Below are positions 27,202-36,073 of a stretch of DNA of 64,000 nucleotides, piece by piece (the stretch's first letter is position 1; the number at the start of each line of letters is the position of its first letter). The notes beneath the pieces were generated by a model. It worked only from the letters and a program-made list of their open reading frames with translations, ran no database searches and was not told the origin of the DNA. The stretch comes from CAVSCR01 sp963726575 (GTDB lineage: Bacteria; Actinomycetota; Actinomycetes; JAHEKZ01): assembly GCA_963726575.1 (NCBI GenBank), contig CAVSCR010000003.1, positions 806,001 to 870,000 on the forward strand, read 5' to 3'. Made by a program: the position numbers and the translations under genes.

Positions 27202-29303
27202 GTGAAGCTCGACCGTCTGCTCGACCCCCGATCGGTGGCTGTCGTCGGTGCGTCGCAACGCCTGGGCACCTACGGCAACCAGACGCTGGCGAACCTGGTC
27301 GAGGCGGGCTTCGGCGGACCGGTGTGGGGTGTTCACCCCACGGCCACGAAGGTCCACGGAGTGCCGTGCTTTCGCACCCTCGCCGACCTTCCCGAGGTGC
27401 CCGATGTGGCCGTGATCGCAACGCCGGCTAGCACCGTTCCCGGCCTCCTCGACGAGGCCGGCGAGCTCGGCGTCGGAGGAACAGTGGTCTTTGCGGCCGG
27501 CTTCGCGGAGGTCGCCCACGGCCGCGCGCTGCAAGAGGAACTACGCGCCGCGGCGCTGCGTCACTCGTTGCCGGTGTGCGGACCCAACGGCAACGGCATC
27601 GTGTCGCTGCACCGGCGGGCACCACTGTGGGGCGACGCCTACCACCTCGGTGAGCCCGGCCGCGTCGCCGTGGTCTCACAGAGCGGCAACGTCGCGGTCA
27701 ACGCGTTGGGAACCCGTCGTGGGCTGCGGCTGCACACGGTCGTCTCGTGTGGGAACCAGGCCGTGCTCGACGCCGCCGACTACCTGACCGCGATCGCCGA
27801 ACTCGACGGCGTGCGCGCCGTAGCCCTCTACCTGGAGTCGGATGGCGACGGCGACCGCCTGGCGCTGGCACTGAAGGCCTGCGCGGAGCGCGACATCGGA
27901 CTGGCCGTGCTGAAGGCAGGGCGCTCTGCGCTCGGTGCGTCGTCCGCAGCCGCCCACACCGGCGCGGTGGCCAGTGACAGCCGGATCCTGCAGGCGCTCG
28001 TGGAGGAGGCGGGCGGCGCTTGGGTCGACGACCCGCACGACCTGCTCGAGGTGGCCAAGTCGATGGCGGTCGCGACCCGCAAGACCGGTGGTGTGGGCAT
28101 CGTCACGTGCTCGGGTGGCGACGCCGCGACGGGCGCCGACCTCGCAGCGTCGCTCGGCATCGACCTCCCGCCGTTGCACGACGGAGACGGCCAAGGCGCT
28201 GGAGTCACTGGTCCCCGCAGCGGCCACGATCGGGAACCCGCTGGACTACACGGCCCTCATCTGGGGAGTCGTCGAACCCATCGCGGCCATCATCGAGACC
28301 GCGGCGTCCGACCCTGGGCTCGGACAGGTGGTGGCCTACCACGACCAGCCGCAGGACATGGACCCGACTTCCGCGGAGGAATGGGCGCAGGACGCTGGAC
28401 GGCATCGCGCTCGGCGCGCAGCGGGCCACCGCAGGCGTCGTGATCGCCTCGACGTTGCCGGACACGCTGCCCGAGCCGGACCTGTTGCGGCTGCTCGACC
28501 AGGGAGTCCCGGCCGTGTGGGGCCTGCGCACCGGACTCGTGGTGGCCGATGCGCTGCGTCGCCCACCTGGCGAACCGGAGCGGTTGGGGCAGATCGCCGG
28601 GGCTGCTCGAGGGCGGCCGGCGCCCGGCGAGTGGCTGGCGGAACACGAGGGCAAGCAGTTGCTGCGCAACCACGGGATCGCGGTGCCGGCAGGACGCCTC
28701 GTGACCGACGCGCAGGACGCGGTGGCCGCAGCGAGGGCTGCGCAGTACCCGGTGGCGATCAAGCTGAGCGCCGCCCACCTGCAGCACAAGTCCGACATCG
28801 GTGCGCTCGCCCTGGACCTGACCGACGACGAAGCCGTGCGCCAGGCGTATCTGCGGCTGCGTGACATCCCGGGCCACGGCGACGACGACGTGCTGGTCGA
28901 GGCCATGGCGCCGGCGGGCGTCGAGCTCCTGGTGGCGGCACATCGCGACGGCGTCGTCCCTGCGCTGGTCGTGGCGCTCGGCGGCATCTGGGTGGAGGTG
29001 GCGCCCGACGCCGCCGTGATCTTGTTGCCGGCCACTCCGGAACGCGTCGAGCAGGCGCTGCGTCGGCTGCGGGCGGCGGCTGTGCTCACGGGCGGTCGCG
29101 GCAGGCAGCCGGTCGACCTGGCCGCCGTCAGCCGGCTCGCCAGCGCCGTCGGCGACCTGTTGCTGAGCGAGCACCTCGCCCTGATCGAGCTGAACCCGGT
29201 GATCGTCACGCCCGACGGCGCGATCGCCGCCGACGCCGTCATCCGCCGCGGCCAACCCCAACCCCAACCCCAACCCCAAGTTGATCTTGGACTTCATGGG
29301 TAA
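27202..29303 (+). CDS. acyl-CoA synthetase (NDP-forming), two apparent frameshifts
   Basis: Corrected length 699 aa. It fuses an alpha-type CoA-binding half (DPRSVAVVGASQRLGTYGNQ, PVCGPNGNGIVSLH, VVSQSGNVAVNALG, SAAAHTGAVASD with the phosphohistidine) and a beta-type ATP-grasp half (ELLRNHG-like QLLRNHGIAVPAGR, YPVAIKLSAAHLQHKSDIGA, LALIELNPVIV). It couples CoA thioester formation to ATP/ADP. An extra G at 28183-28184 and another at 28390-28391 break the frame; dropping one at each restores it. The C-terminus reads QPQPQPQPQ through a (CCCCAA) tandem and into repeat A2, so the last ~18 residues are repeat-derived. Confidence 0.85.
29256..29277 (-). repeat. (TTGGGG)n tandem, G-quadruplex motif
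   Basis: The plus strand has four CCCC tracts each separated by AA; the minus strand is therefore four GGGG tracts with TT loops, a textbook intramolecular G-quadruplex. It lies inside the last codons of the acyl-CoA synthetase and runs directly into repeat A2, whose natural end is a single TTGGGG. Confidence 0.8.
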
Positions 29304-29343
29304 GTTGATCTTGGAAACCAGCATCCTCTCCTTGATCAACTCC
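29274..29343 (-). repeat. dispersed GATCAAC repeat, family A copy 2
   Basis: Full-length copy, on the minus strand: GTTGATC, a ~22-nt spacer with GGATGCTGG, then two direct CCAAGATCAACTT units separated by ACCCATGAAGT. Nearly identical to copy 3 but in the opposite orientation. It supplies the last codons and TAA stop of the acyl-CoA synthetase. Confidence 0.85.
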
Positions 29344-29354
29344 GGCTCGGAGCC

Positions 29355-29768
29355 TTACCGGGTATGGCGCAGCCACCAGAGCCCGACGAACGGCAGCACC
29401 AGCGGCACGAACCCGTAACCGCTGCCGAATCCGGTCCACACGCTGGGATCAGGGAACGCGTCGGGGGCGAACACGCTCACGGCACCGACGATCAGGACGC
29501 CGACCAGCTCGATGCTGATGGCGACCGTGGCCACCCGACGCGATGTGGCGTCACCCCTGGCCAGCGACACCGTCGCCACGATGTACACGACGGCCGCGAA
29601 CGCCGACAGCAGGTACGCCACCGGGGCGTCGCTGAACTTGGTCGCGATCTGGAAGGCGGAGCGGGCTGTGGCTGCCAGAGCCAGCAGCCCGTAGACGGCG
29701 ACGAGGAAGCGGCCGAAGCCGTGGCCGGTCGGCCGCGGTCCGGTGCTCGCCACCTCAGGTTCGGTCAT
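29355..29768 (-). CDS. four-helix membrane protein, pair member 1
   Basis: A 137-aa integral membrane protein not assigned to a named family. It has four hydrophobic helices (FLVAVYGLLALAATARSAF, YLLSAFAAVVYIVATVSLA, VATVAISIELVGVLIVGAV, FVPLVLPFVGLWWL), with acidic SVFAPDAFPDPSVWTGFGSG between helices 3 and 4. The ATG follows the stop of the next gene by 1 nt, so the two are translated together. The pair is flanked by oppositely oriented copies of repeat A. Function is unknown. Confidence 0.7.
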   Translation of the reverse strand: MTEPEVASTGPRPTGHGFGRFLVAVYGLLALAATARSAFQIATKFSDAPVAYLLSAFAAVVYIVATVSLARGDATSRRVATVAISIELVGVLIVGAVSVFAPDAFPDPSVWTGFGSGYGFVPLVLPFVGLWWLRHTR

Positions 29769-29769
29769 C

Positions 29770-30126
29770 TCAGCCCGCCCACACCTGTTGCACCCGGACC
29801 ACCATGACCGGCGTGATGAGGAACGCAAGCGCCAGCACCGCAGTGCCGGAGCGGGCCTTCTCCCCCATACCCCACACGAACGCGATCGGCGGGATGGCGA
29901 CGCAGGCCAACAGGTAGAGCACGAACTCGCCCTTGGGGAACGTGTGGTGCGTCTGGACCATCTGGACGATTCCACCGACCAGGAAGCCGACCAGCAGCGC
30001 CTCCAGGACTCCGGCGCCGACGAACAACGCCACGCCTGGCGGCCGGTTCAGCGCCACGAGCACGACCGCCCAGATCCCCAGGACGAGTGCGACCACGATG
30101 ATCGCGATCGCGTAAGGGCCCGTCAC
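29770..30126 (-). CDS. four-helix membrane protein, pair member 2
   Basis: A 118-aa membrane protein, first gene of the two-gene unit. It has helices at the N-terminus (YAIAIIVVALVLGIWAVVLV), then PPGVALFVGAGVLEALLVGF, a short soluble loop with HHTFPKGE, a third helix (FVLYLLACVAIPPIAFVWGM) and a fourth ending VMVVRVQQVWAG. No catalytic residues are visible. It may form a heteromer with pair member 1. No obvious link to the surrounding catabolic genes. Confidence 0.7.
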   Translation of the reverse strand: MTGPYAIAIIVVALVLGIWAVVLVALNRPPGVALFVGAGVLEALLVGFLVGGIVQMVQTHHTFPKGEFVLYLLACVAIPPIAFVWGMGEKARSGTAVLALAFLITPVMVVRVQQVWAG

Positions 30127-30180
30127 GGCCGTGAGTCTGTCACTTCGCCCCGATCCCGCCGCAGCTCAGGACGTCACCGA

Positions 30181-30250
30181 TGTTGATCTAGGAGAAGATG
30201 CTGGGTTTCCAAGATCAACTTACCCATGAAGTCCAAGATCAACTTGGGGT
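30181..30250 (+). repeat. dispersed GATCAAC repeat, family A copy 3
   Basis: Full-length copy in plus orientation, differing from the reverse complement of copy 2 at only a few of ~68 positions. The aminotransferase stop codon TGA lies within it (CCAAGTTGATC read on the minus strand). Together with copy 2 it forms a ~70-bp inverted repeat around the two membrane genes. Confidence 0.85.
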
Positions 30251-31630
30251 TGTGCGGAGGGCCTTCGCCATCGACTCGAGGTTGGCCACGAAGCGGTCGA
30301 CGTCATCGGTCGTGTGCTGCACCGACATCGTCCACTGCTCGCACTTGCCCCACGGCGGCAGCGCAACGCCCCCGTTCTGCTGGAACAACCAGTGGGCGTT
30401 GCCCCATTGGTCGGCGTAGTCCACGAAGTCGCGGTAGTTCGACAGCCGGTCGGTGAAGATGACGGTGCCCTTGGCGCCGAACGCGCGCACGAACCCGGGC
30501 AGTGAGTACTCCGCCAGCACACGTTCGCAGCCGACCACCTGGCGCTCGCGCAGCTCGTCCAGATGGCGGTAGGCCTGCGGCGTGAGCACCTCCTGCAACG
30601 TGGCGCGCGCTGCGGCCATGGTCAGCGGGTTGCCGTTGAACGTGCCGACCTGCTCGTACGTGCCGTCCGCGATCAGGCCCATCAGCTCCGGCACGCCACC
30701 GATCGCACCGCACGGCAGGCCACCTGCCATCGCCTTGGCCACGCACACGAGGTCGGGCTCGACGCCGAACAGCTCGGTCGCGCCACCGCGGGCTACCCCG
30801 AAACCGGTCTTCACCTCGTCGAAGGTCAGGTACGCCCCGACGGAGTGCAGCAGGTCCTTCAGCCCGGCCAGGTAGCCAGGCGGAGGCGGGATGAGCCCGA
30901 TGTTCATCATGATCGGCTCGATGATCATCCCGGCGATCTCGCCCTGGTGCGTCTTCAGCGCCCGCTCGACGGCAGCCAGATCGCCGAAGGGAACGATGAC
31001 GGTGAGCTGAGCGGTCGGTTCGGGGATGGACGCGTTGGCGCGCACCGAGTTCGGCGCGTCGTACCCACCGGCCAGCTCCGGCTGCGGATACACCGACACC
31101 TGCGCGCTGTCGTGGTGCCCGTGGTAGCTGCCCTCGACCTTGATCACCTTGGGACGCCCGGTCGCGATCCGCATGAGGTGAAAGGCGTCCATGGTGGCTT
31201 CGGTGCCGGAGTTGTTGTAGCGCCACAACGGGAGCCCGAAGCGCGACGCCAGCTCGCGCGCAACCACGATCGCGTCCTCGACGGGTTGGGCAAAGTGCGT
31301 GCCGCGCGACACGCGTGCGATGACCGCCGCGACGATCGCGGGGTGGGCATGTCCGGCCACGCCGACGCCGAAGCCGCCGTGGAAGTCTGCGTACTCGTTG
31401 CCGTCGGCGTCCCAGACATGCGACCCACGGCCCTCGTCGATCCAGACCGCGCACGGCGGCGCGTCCTGCCAGCTGCTGGCCACCCCGCCGGCGAGCACGT
31501 CGCGGGCCTGCGCACGCAGCTCCTGCGACCGCTTGGTCCGGTCGAGCATCACCGCCTCCTGCTCGACGATCAGGTCGTCGAGCCTGGCCAGGTCGGTCTG
31601 CGTCGACACCGGTAGGTCGAGTGAGGTCAT
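30239..31630 (-). CDS. class III aminotransferase (glutamate-1-semialdehyde-aminomutase-like)
   Basis: A 463-aa PLP enzyme. It shows the class III pattern: SHVWDADGNEYADFHGGFG, NNSGTEATMDAFHLMRIATG, EGSYHGHHD, LTFDEVKTGFG (Asp and Glu contacts to PLP), VCVAKAMAGGLPCGAIGG with the Schiff-base Lys, and GTFNGNPLTM. It is most like GSAM-type enzymes but lies in a catabolic operon, so omega-amino-acid or amine transamination is more likely than haem synthesis. The start codon follows the Rieske stop by 1 nt. Its last codon and stop come from repeat A3. Confidence 0.88.
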   Translation of the reverse strand: MTSLDLPVSTQTDLARLDDLIVEQEAVMLDRTKRSQELRAQARDVLAGGVASSWQDAPPCAVWIDEGRGSHVWDADGNEYADFHGGFGVGVAGHAHPAIVAAVIARVSRGTHFAQPVEDAIVVARELASRFGLPLWRYNNSGTEATMDAFHLMRIATGRPKVIKVEGSYHGHHDSAQVSVYPQPELAGGYDAPNSVRANASIPEPTAQLTVIVPFGDLAAVERALKTHQGEIAGMIIEPIMMNIGLIPPPPGYLAGLKDLLHSVGAYLTFDEVKTGFGVARGGATELFGVEPDLVCVAKAMAGGLPCGAIGGVPELMGLIADGTYEQVGTFNGNPLTMAAARATLQEVLTPQAYRHLDELRERQVVGCERVLAEYSLPGFVRAFGAKGTVIFTDRLSNYRDFVDYADQWGNAHWLFQQNGGVALPPWGKCEQWTMSVQHTTDDVDRFVANLESMAKALRTTPS

Positions 31631-31631
31631 C

Positions 31632-32852
31632 TCAGGCTCCCTTCGAGCCGTTCGCGCGAGCCGTGACGACCACTTCGGCCACCGGTTCGGGCTCTGGAAG
31701 GCCACCAGCGAGGTAGCCGCGAGCTGTCATGTCGACGAACGCCTTGACCACGTACTCGTGGGCTGAGGAGAACGGGCCGGGTCGGTAGCCGCGGCTGGCC
31801 GTGCCGCGCTGCACGCTCTCGCACGCGGTCCAGTCCTGACGGTTGGTCACGTCCCAGAAGTCGGCGGCGTAGCTCGGCGTGAAGCCGTCGCGTTCCCAGG
31901 CCTGCGCGGGGAACAGCCACTGGCACTCCACGGCCGTCCGCCCCGGAGCCAACGCCGTCATGCGGTGCGTCATGACGTAGTCGGGGTGCAGGCTGATCAG
32001 CAGGTTGGGGAACACGTGCAGATACACGACGTCTCGCTCCCGGCCGGCTGGAAGACCAGTGATCGGCACCCCACCGCTTCGTCCATCCAGCGACATCGTG
32101 TCGACGCCGTCGCGTAGCCACATCGTCCCGCCGAGCCAGAGGCCGCTGCCGGCGATGAAGCTGCCACTGTCGGGGTCCGACACCTGACACAGCTCGGGGT
32201 GGATCGACGGACAGTGAAAGCACTCGTCGTAGTTCTCGACGATCAGCTTCCAGTTCGCCGCGATCTCGTACTCATGCGACTCCGCGACGCGCAGCTGAGC
32301 CATGGAGTACGGCGCAACGACCTCGTCGAGGCCACTGAGGTACTCCTCGAGATCTGGGGCGTCGCCCGTGGCATTGACGAACACGAACCCGTGCCACTCG
32401 CGCGTCGGGGCAGCCACGAGTGAGAACTGCGAGGTGTCGTGCACGTCCTCGGTGTGTGTGGGGGGAACGCCGTACAGGTCGCCGGCTGTGTCGTACACCC
32501 ATGCGTGGTAAGGGCAACGGATGAACCTCCCCGAGCCCTGGGCGCCGCACGGCAGCAGCTCGTGACCCCGGTGACGGCAGACGTTGTAGAAGCCGCGCAA
32601 CAGACCGTCATGGCCGCGCACCAGCAGAACGCTGTCCGAACCGATCGCCACCGCGCGCCGCGACCCGGGAGTCGCGAGGTCGTCCGCCCGCCCGACGCAC
32701 ACCCAGCCCGCCTCGAAGAAGTGCCGCTGCTCCCACGCGTGCACCGCGTCGTCGACGTAGGCCGCAGCCGGCAGCATCGAGCCGGAACCTTGCTGGCACG
32801 CGAGCAACTCATCAGGGCGGAGCCGACTCACCTGCGCGACTGGCGTGCCCAT
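31632..32852 (-). CDS. Rieske oxygenase alpha subunit, quaternary-ammonium type
   Basis: A 406-aa enzyme with a [2Fe-2S] Rieske centre C92-R-H94 and C113-P-Y-H116, and mononuclear iron ligands H213 and H218 in ENYDECFHCPSIH. The bridging residue three before the first His is Glu (E210), not the usual Asp; Glu at this position is known from carnitine oxygenase CntA and related betaine enzymes. Thus oxidation of a quaternary or N-methyl amine is likelier than aromatic dihydroxylation. No reductase gene is adjacent, so electrons must come from elsewhere. It is the middle gene of the oxidase-Rieske-aminotransferase run. Confidence 0.88.
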   Translation of the reverse strand: MGTPVAQVSRLRPDELLACQQGSGSMLPAAAYVDDAVHAWEQRHFFEAGWVCVGRADDLATPGSRRAVAIGSDSVLLVRGHDGLLRGFYNVCRHRGHELLPCGAQGSGRFIRCPYHAWVYDTAGDLYGVPPTHTEDVHDTSQFSLVAAPTREWHGFVFVNATGDAPDLEEYLSGLDEVVAPYSMAQLRVAESHEYEIAANWKLIVENYDECFHCPSIHPELCQVSDPDSGSFIAGSGLWLGGTMWLRDGVDTMSLDGRSGGVPITGLPAGRERDVVYLHVFPNLLISLHPDYVMTHRMTALAPGRTAVECQWLFPAQAWERDGFTPSYAADFWDVTNRQDWTACESVQRGTASRGYRPGPFSSAHEYVVKAFVDMTARGYLAGGLPEPEPVAEVVVTARANGSKGA

Positions 32853-32867
32853 CAGCGGTCCTCTCGA

Positions 32868-34529
32868 TCAGCTCGACCGACGGAACTTGCGACGCTTGCG
32901 GTCGTGCAGCACCCGTTGACCCGCCTGGTACCCGGCGATGCCGGTGACCCCACCGCCACCGTGCGTCGCCGAGGACGCCTGGTAGAGCCCGGCGATCGGC
33001 GTCGTGAAGTCGGCGTAGCCAGGCGCGGGGCGCATGTGGAACAACTGGTCCACTGACAGCTCACCGTGGGTCATGTTGCCGCCGATCAAGTGGTACTCCG
33101 TCTGCATCTCGTGCGGACCGATCACCTGACGGTGCAACACGCGGCTGGCGAACCCTGGCGCCACCTGGTCGTACTGCGCGATGACGCGGTCGGCGTAGGC
33201 GGCGAGCTCTTCGGGCTGCGGGTCGTCCGCCCAGGTGTGCGGCACCCATTGGGTGAACATCGACATGATGTGGTGCCCCTCGGGCGCCAGTGTCGGGTCG
33301 ACCGTTGACGGGATGACGGCGTCGCTGAACGGGCGCTCGGCCCCGCGGCCCTCTCGCGCGTCCACGAACGCACGCTCGGCATACTCCATCGACGGCGACA
33401 TCTCCAGCGCGCCGGAGTAGACCTCACGGGCGAGATCGGGATCGGCGCTGAACTCCGGAAGGCCGTCGAGCGCGACGTTGACCTTGACCATGCCGCTGCG
33501 ACTGCGCCACCGCTTGATGTCCTGGACGAAGTCGTCGGGCAGATCGCTCGCGTCGATCTGGTCGAGGAAGGTGATCTTGGGGTGGGTCGCGGCAATGACG
33601 TTGTCCGCGAGGAACTCGGTGCCGTCCTCGAGCGCGACGCCGTAGACGTGGCCGTTGCGCACCAGGATCTTGGCCACGCTGGCATCGGTCTTGATCACGG
33701 CCCCGAACGACAATGCCGAGTCGGCGATCGCCTTGGAGACCGCACCCATTCCGCCGATCGGGAAGCCCCAGGATCCCTGCGTGCCCTGCATCGTTCCATC
33801 ACCGACGTCACCGATGGAGTGGTGCAGCATGACGTAGGCGGTGCCCGGCTCGTACGGCCCGGCCCAGGTGCCGATGACACCGTTGACGCAGAGCAGGCCC
33901 TTGACCTCCGGCGACTCGAACCACTCGTCGAGCAGATCCGCGACACTCATGGTGAACAGCCGGGTGACGTCGGCGGAGCCGCGGACGTCGAGCCCGCGCA
34001 TCCCCCAGGCGAGCCTCGCCTGCTCGAGCAGGTCACCCGGCCGCATCGAGCCGACCTTGGGAGGCTGCTGCATGAGCAGTGGCGACAGCTTGTCGGCGAT
34101 CGCCTTCAGCCACTTCTCGTACTTCAGGTAGGCGTCGGCGTCCTTGGTGGAGAACTTCGCGATCGCCGCGTGGTCGTGGGCGGGGTCACCGTCGAGGATC
34201 AGCGAGCGCTTCCCGTCGGGCAGGGGGAGGTAGCTGGGCCCCATGGGGATCACCCGGTAGCCGAACTGCTTCAACTTCAGGTCGTTGATGATCGTCGGGG
34301 GCATCAGGCTCATGACGTAGGACAGCGAGGTGACCTTGTAGTCGGGGCCCCACGGCGTCTCGGTGGTGGCGGCGCCACCGACCTTCCACCTGGCCTCCAG
34401 GACCAGGGGCCGCAGGCCGGCTCTGGCCAGATAGGCGGCGGTGACCAGGCCGTTGTGGCCCCCACCCACCACGATGGCGTCGTAGCGGCTCGGCTGGCTC
34501 GACACTGGGCTCGACCCTGGGCTGGACAT
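32868..34529 (-). CDS. PYROXD2-like / phytoene-desaturase-fold FAD oxidoreductase
   Basis: A 553-aa flavoprotein with N-terminal VVGGGHNGLVTAAYLARAG, the desaturase-family LEARWKVGGAATTE and a C-terminal YQASSATHGGGGVTGIAGYQAG. The overall layout and length fit the PYROXD2 branch rather than carotenoid enzymes, and no carotenoid genes are near. It probably oxidises an amine or a saturated bond within the same pathway as the Rieske and aminotransferase genes, which follow at 15 and 1 bp. GAGGAAG precedes the ATG. It is divergent from the ABC-transporter genes across 266 bp holding operator site B. Confidence 0.85.
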   Translation of the reverse strand: MSSPGSSPVSSQPSRYDAIVVGGGHNGLVTAAYLARAGLRPLVLEARWKVGGAATTETPWGPDYKVTSLSYVMSLMPPTIINDLKLKQFGYRVIPMGPSYLPLPDGKRSLILDGDPAHDHAAIAKFSTKDADAYLKYEKWLKAIADKLSPLLMQQPPKVGSMRPGDLLEQARLAWGMRGLDVRGSADVTRLFTMSVADLLDEWFESPEVKGLLCVNGVIGTWAGPYEPGTAYVMLHHSIGDVGDGTMQGTQGSWGFPIGGMGAVSKAIADSALSFGAVIKTDASVAKILVRNGHVYGVALEDGTEFLADNVIAATHPKITFLDQIDASDLPDDFVQDIKRWRSRSGMVKVNVALDGLPEFSADPDLAREVYSGALEMSPSMEYAERAFVDAREGRGAERPFSDAVIPSTVDPTLAPEGHHIMSMFTQWVPHTWADDPQPEELAAYADRVIAQYDQVAPGFASRVLHRQVIGPHEMQTEYHLIGGNMTHGELSVDQLFHMRPAPGYADFTTPIAGLYQASSATHGGGGVTGIAGYQAGQRVLHDRKRRKFRRSS

Positions 34530-34624
34530 GACTTCCTCGATCGCTCCGGACGTCGGCGGCGACCGGGAACCCTCCCGGATGTCGCAACGTCGAATTGCTT
34601 GCCTCTCGGCGCCGTGGAGTTCAC

Positions 34625-34644
34625 ACTAACTGGTCAGTCAGTCA
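34625..34644. promoter_or_regulatory. TetR-type operator, site B
   Basis: ACTAACTG-GT-CAGTCAGT, an imperfect palindrome (7 of 8 positions), in the 266-bp divergent region between the PYROXD2-like gene and the binding-protein gene. It shares a core with site A; the rest of the region shows no other recognisable feature. Confidence 0.65.
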
Positions 34645-34795
34645 GCCGACCAGGCTCCGGAGGAACATTCCAATTCGGGAAAGGGCCGTCTCTTGGCCTG
34701 AACCCTGAGACAGGATGTCCCTCCACAAAGGTCCGGATCAGCGCCGACCACGCCGGGGAGAGCACACCGACGGCACGACCAGGAGGACCGACCGC

Positions 34796-36064
34796 ATGAC
34801 GTTCCATCCCAAGGCCCGCCCCTCCCCCGGGCAAGGACTCGACCGCCGCAGCTTCCTCCGCGGAACGCTCGCGCTCGGTGCCGGCGCGGCCGGACTGGCC
34901 TCCCTCGCCGCCTGCGGCAACGGCAACGACAACCCCACCTTCGACACGGGGAACATCGCCAACGCGCCCTACAAGCTGGCCCGTCCGGACAACCCGGTGA
35001 AGTTCGAGATCTCCTCGGACAACCCGCCGATCGCTGACGGGCTGGCACCGGAGAAGGGCGGCACCTTCCGGATGCTCAACTACGCCGACTACATCAACCC
35101 GGCGTTCGTGAAGGCGTTCGAGGCGAAGTACGACGTGCAGGTGCAGCTGACGCCGTTCAACAACTACGACGAGATGCTGCAGAAGCTGAACCAGCCCAAC
35201 GTCTACTTCGACGTCGTGTTCCCCGGACCGTCGGTGCTCGGGAAGATGGTCTACGCGAAGCTGATCCAGCCGCTGAACCACACCTACCTGCCCCACTTCG
35301 GCAACACCTACCCCACGTACCACAGCCCCTGGTACGACGTGGACGCTCAGTTCACCGTCCCCTACACCGTGTACACGACCGGTGTCGGGTACCGCCGCGA
35401 CCGCGTCCATGCGGTACCCGACAACGGCTACGACCTTCTGTGGGACCCGCAGTACAAGGGGAGCACCTACATCCTCGACGACCGCGGCGAGGCGATCGGG
35501 ATGTCGCTGCTGCGCAACCACATCACCACTGACATCAACACCGGCGACCCGACCTACATCAACGAGGCCACCAACAGCCTGATCGAGCTGATCAACCTCG
35601 TGGACGTCAAGGTGGGCATCCAGGACTACGTCTTCATCCCGAGTGGCCAGGCCACGATCCACCAGGCCTGGTCTGGTGACATGTTGGGCGCCCTCCAGTA
35701 CCTTGCGAACGGCCAGTCCTCGTCCATCCTCGGCTATTGGGTGGCGGACAAGGACTTCCCCATCGGAAGCGATGTGATCAGCATTCCTCGGTCGTCGAAG
35801 AAGCCGGTGATCGCACACCTGCTCATGGACGAGTTGATGAGCCCGGACGGTGCCCTCACGAACTTCAAGTGGACCGGCTACCAGCCGCCTGTGCAGTCCA
35901 TCACCCCCGACGGACTGATCAACGCGGGACTGATCCCGGACAACCTCACCAACGCGGTGATCCGGTCCGACGACTTCGCCAAGGGGCTGGTCTTCTACGA
36001 GGTCTCGCCCGCCATCGACCGGATGTGGCAGGACGCCTGGTCACGATTCCAGGCAGGGGGGTGA
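34796..36064 (+). CDS. ABC transporter substrate-binding lipoprotein (PotD-like)
   Basis: A 422-aa lipoprotein. Its N-terminus has a twin-arginine motif (DRRSFLRG), hydrophobic core and lipobox LAAC, so it is exported, possibly folded through Tat, and lipidated at Cys. The mature part is a type II periplasmic-binding fold of the spermidine/putrescine group (GGTFRMLNYADYINPAFVKA, YTVYTTGVGYRRD, ISIPRSSKKPV). AGGAGG precedes the ATG at ideal spacing. The ligand is likely a cationic amine. It is the first gene of the importer operon, with permeases following. Confidence 0.9.
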   Translation: MTFHPKARPSPGQGLDRRSFLRGTLALGAGAAGLASLAACGNGNDNPTFDTGNIANAPYKLARPDNPVKFEISSDNPPIADGLAPEKGGTFRMLNYADYINPAFVKAFEAKYDVQVQLTPFNNYDEMLQKLNQPNVYFDVVFPGPSVLGKMVYAKLIQPLNHTYLPHFGNTYPTYHSPWYDVDAQFTVPYTVYTTGVGYRRDRVHAVPDNGYDLLWDPQYKGSTYILDDRGEAIGMSLLRNHITTDINTGDPTYINEATNSLIELINLVDVKVGIQDYVFIPSGQATIHQAWSGDMLGALQYLANGQSSSILGYWVADKDFPIGSDVISIPRSSKKPVIAHLLMDELMSPDGALTNFKWTGYQPPVQSITPDGLINAGLIPDNLTNAVIRSDDFAKGLVFYEVSPAIDRMWQDAWSRFQAGG

Positions 36065-36073
36065 CGTGACGGA

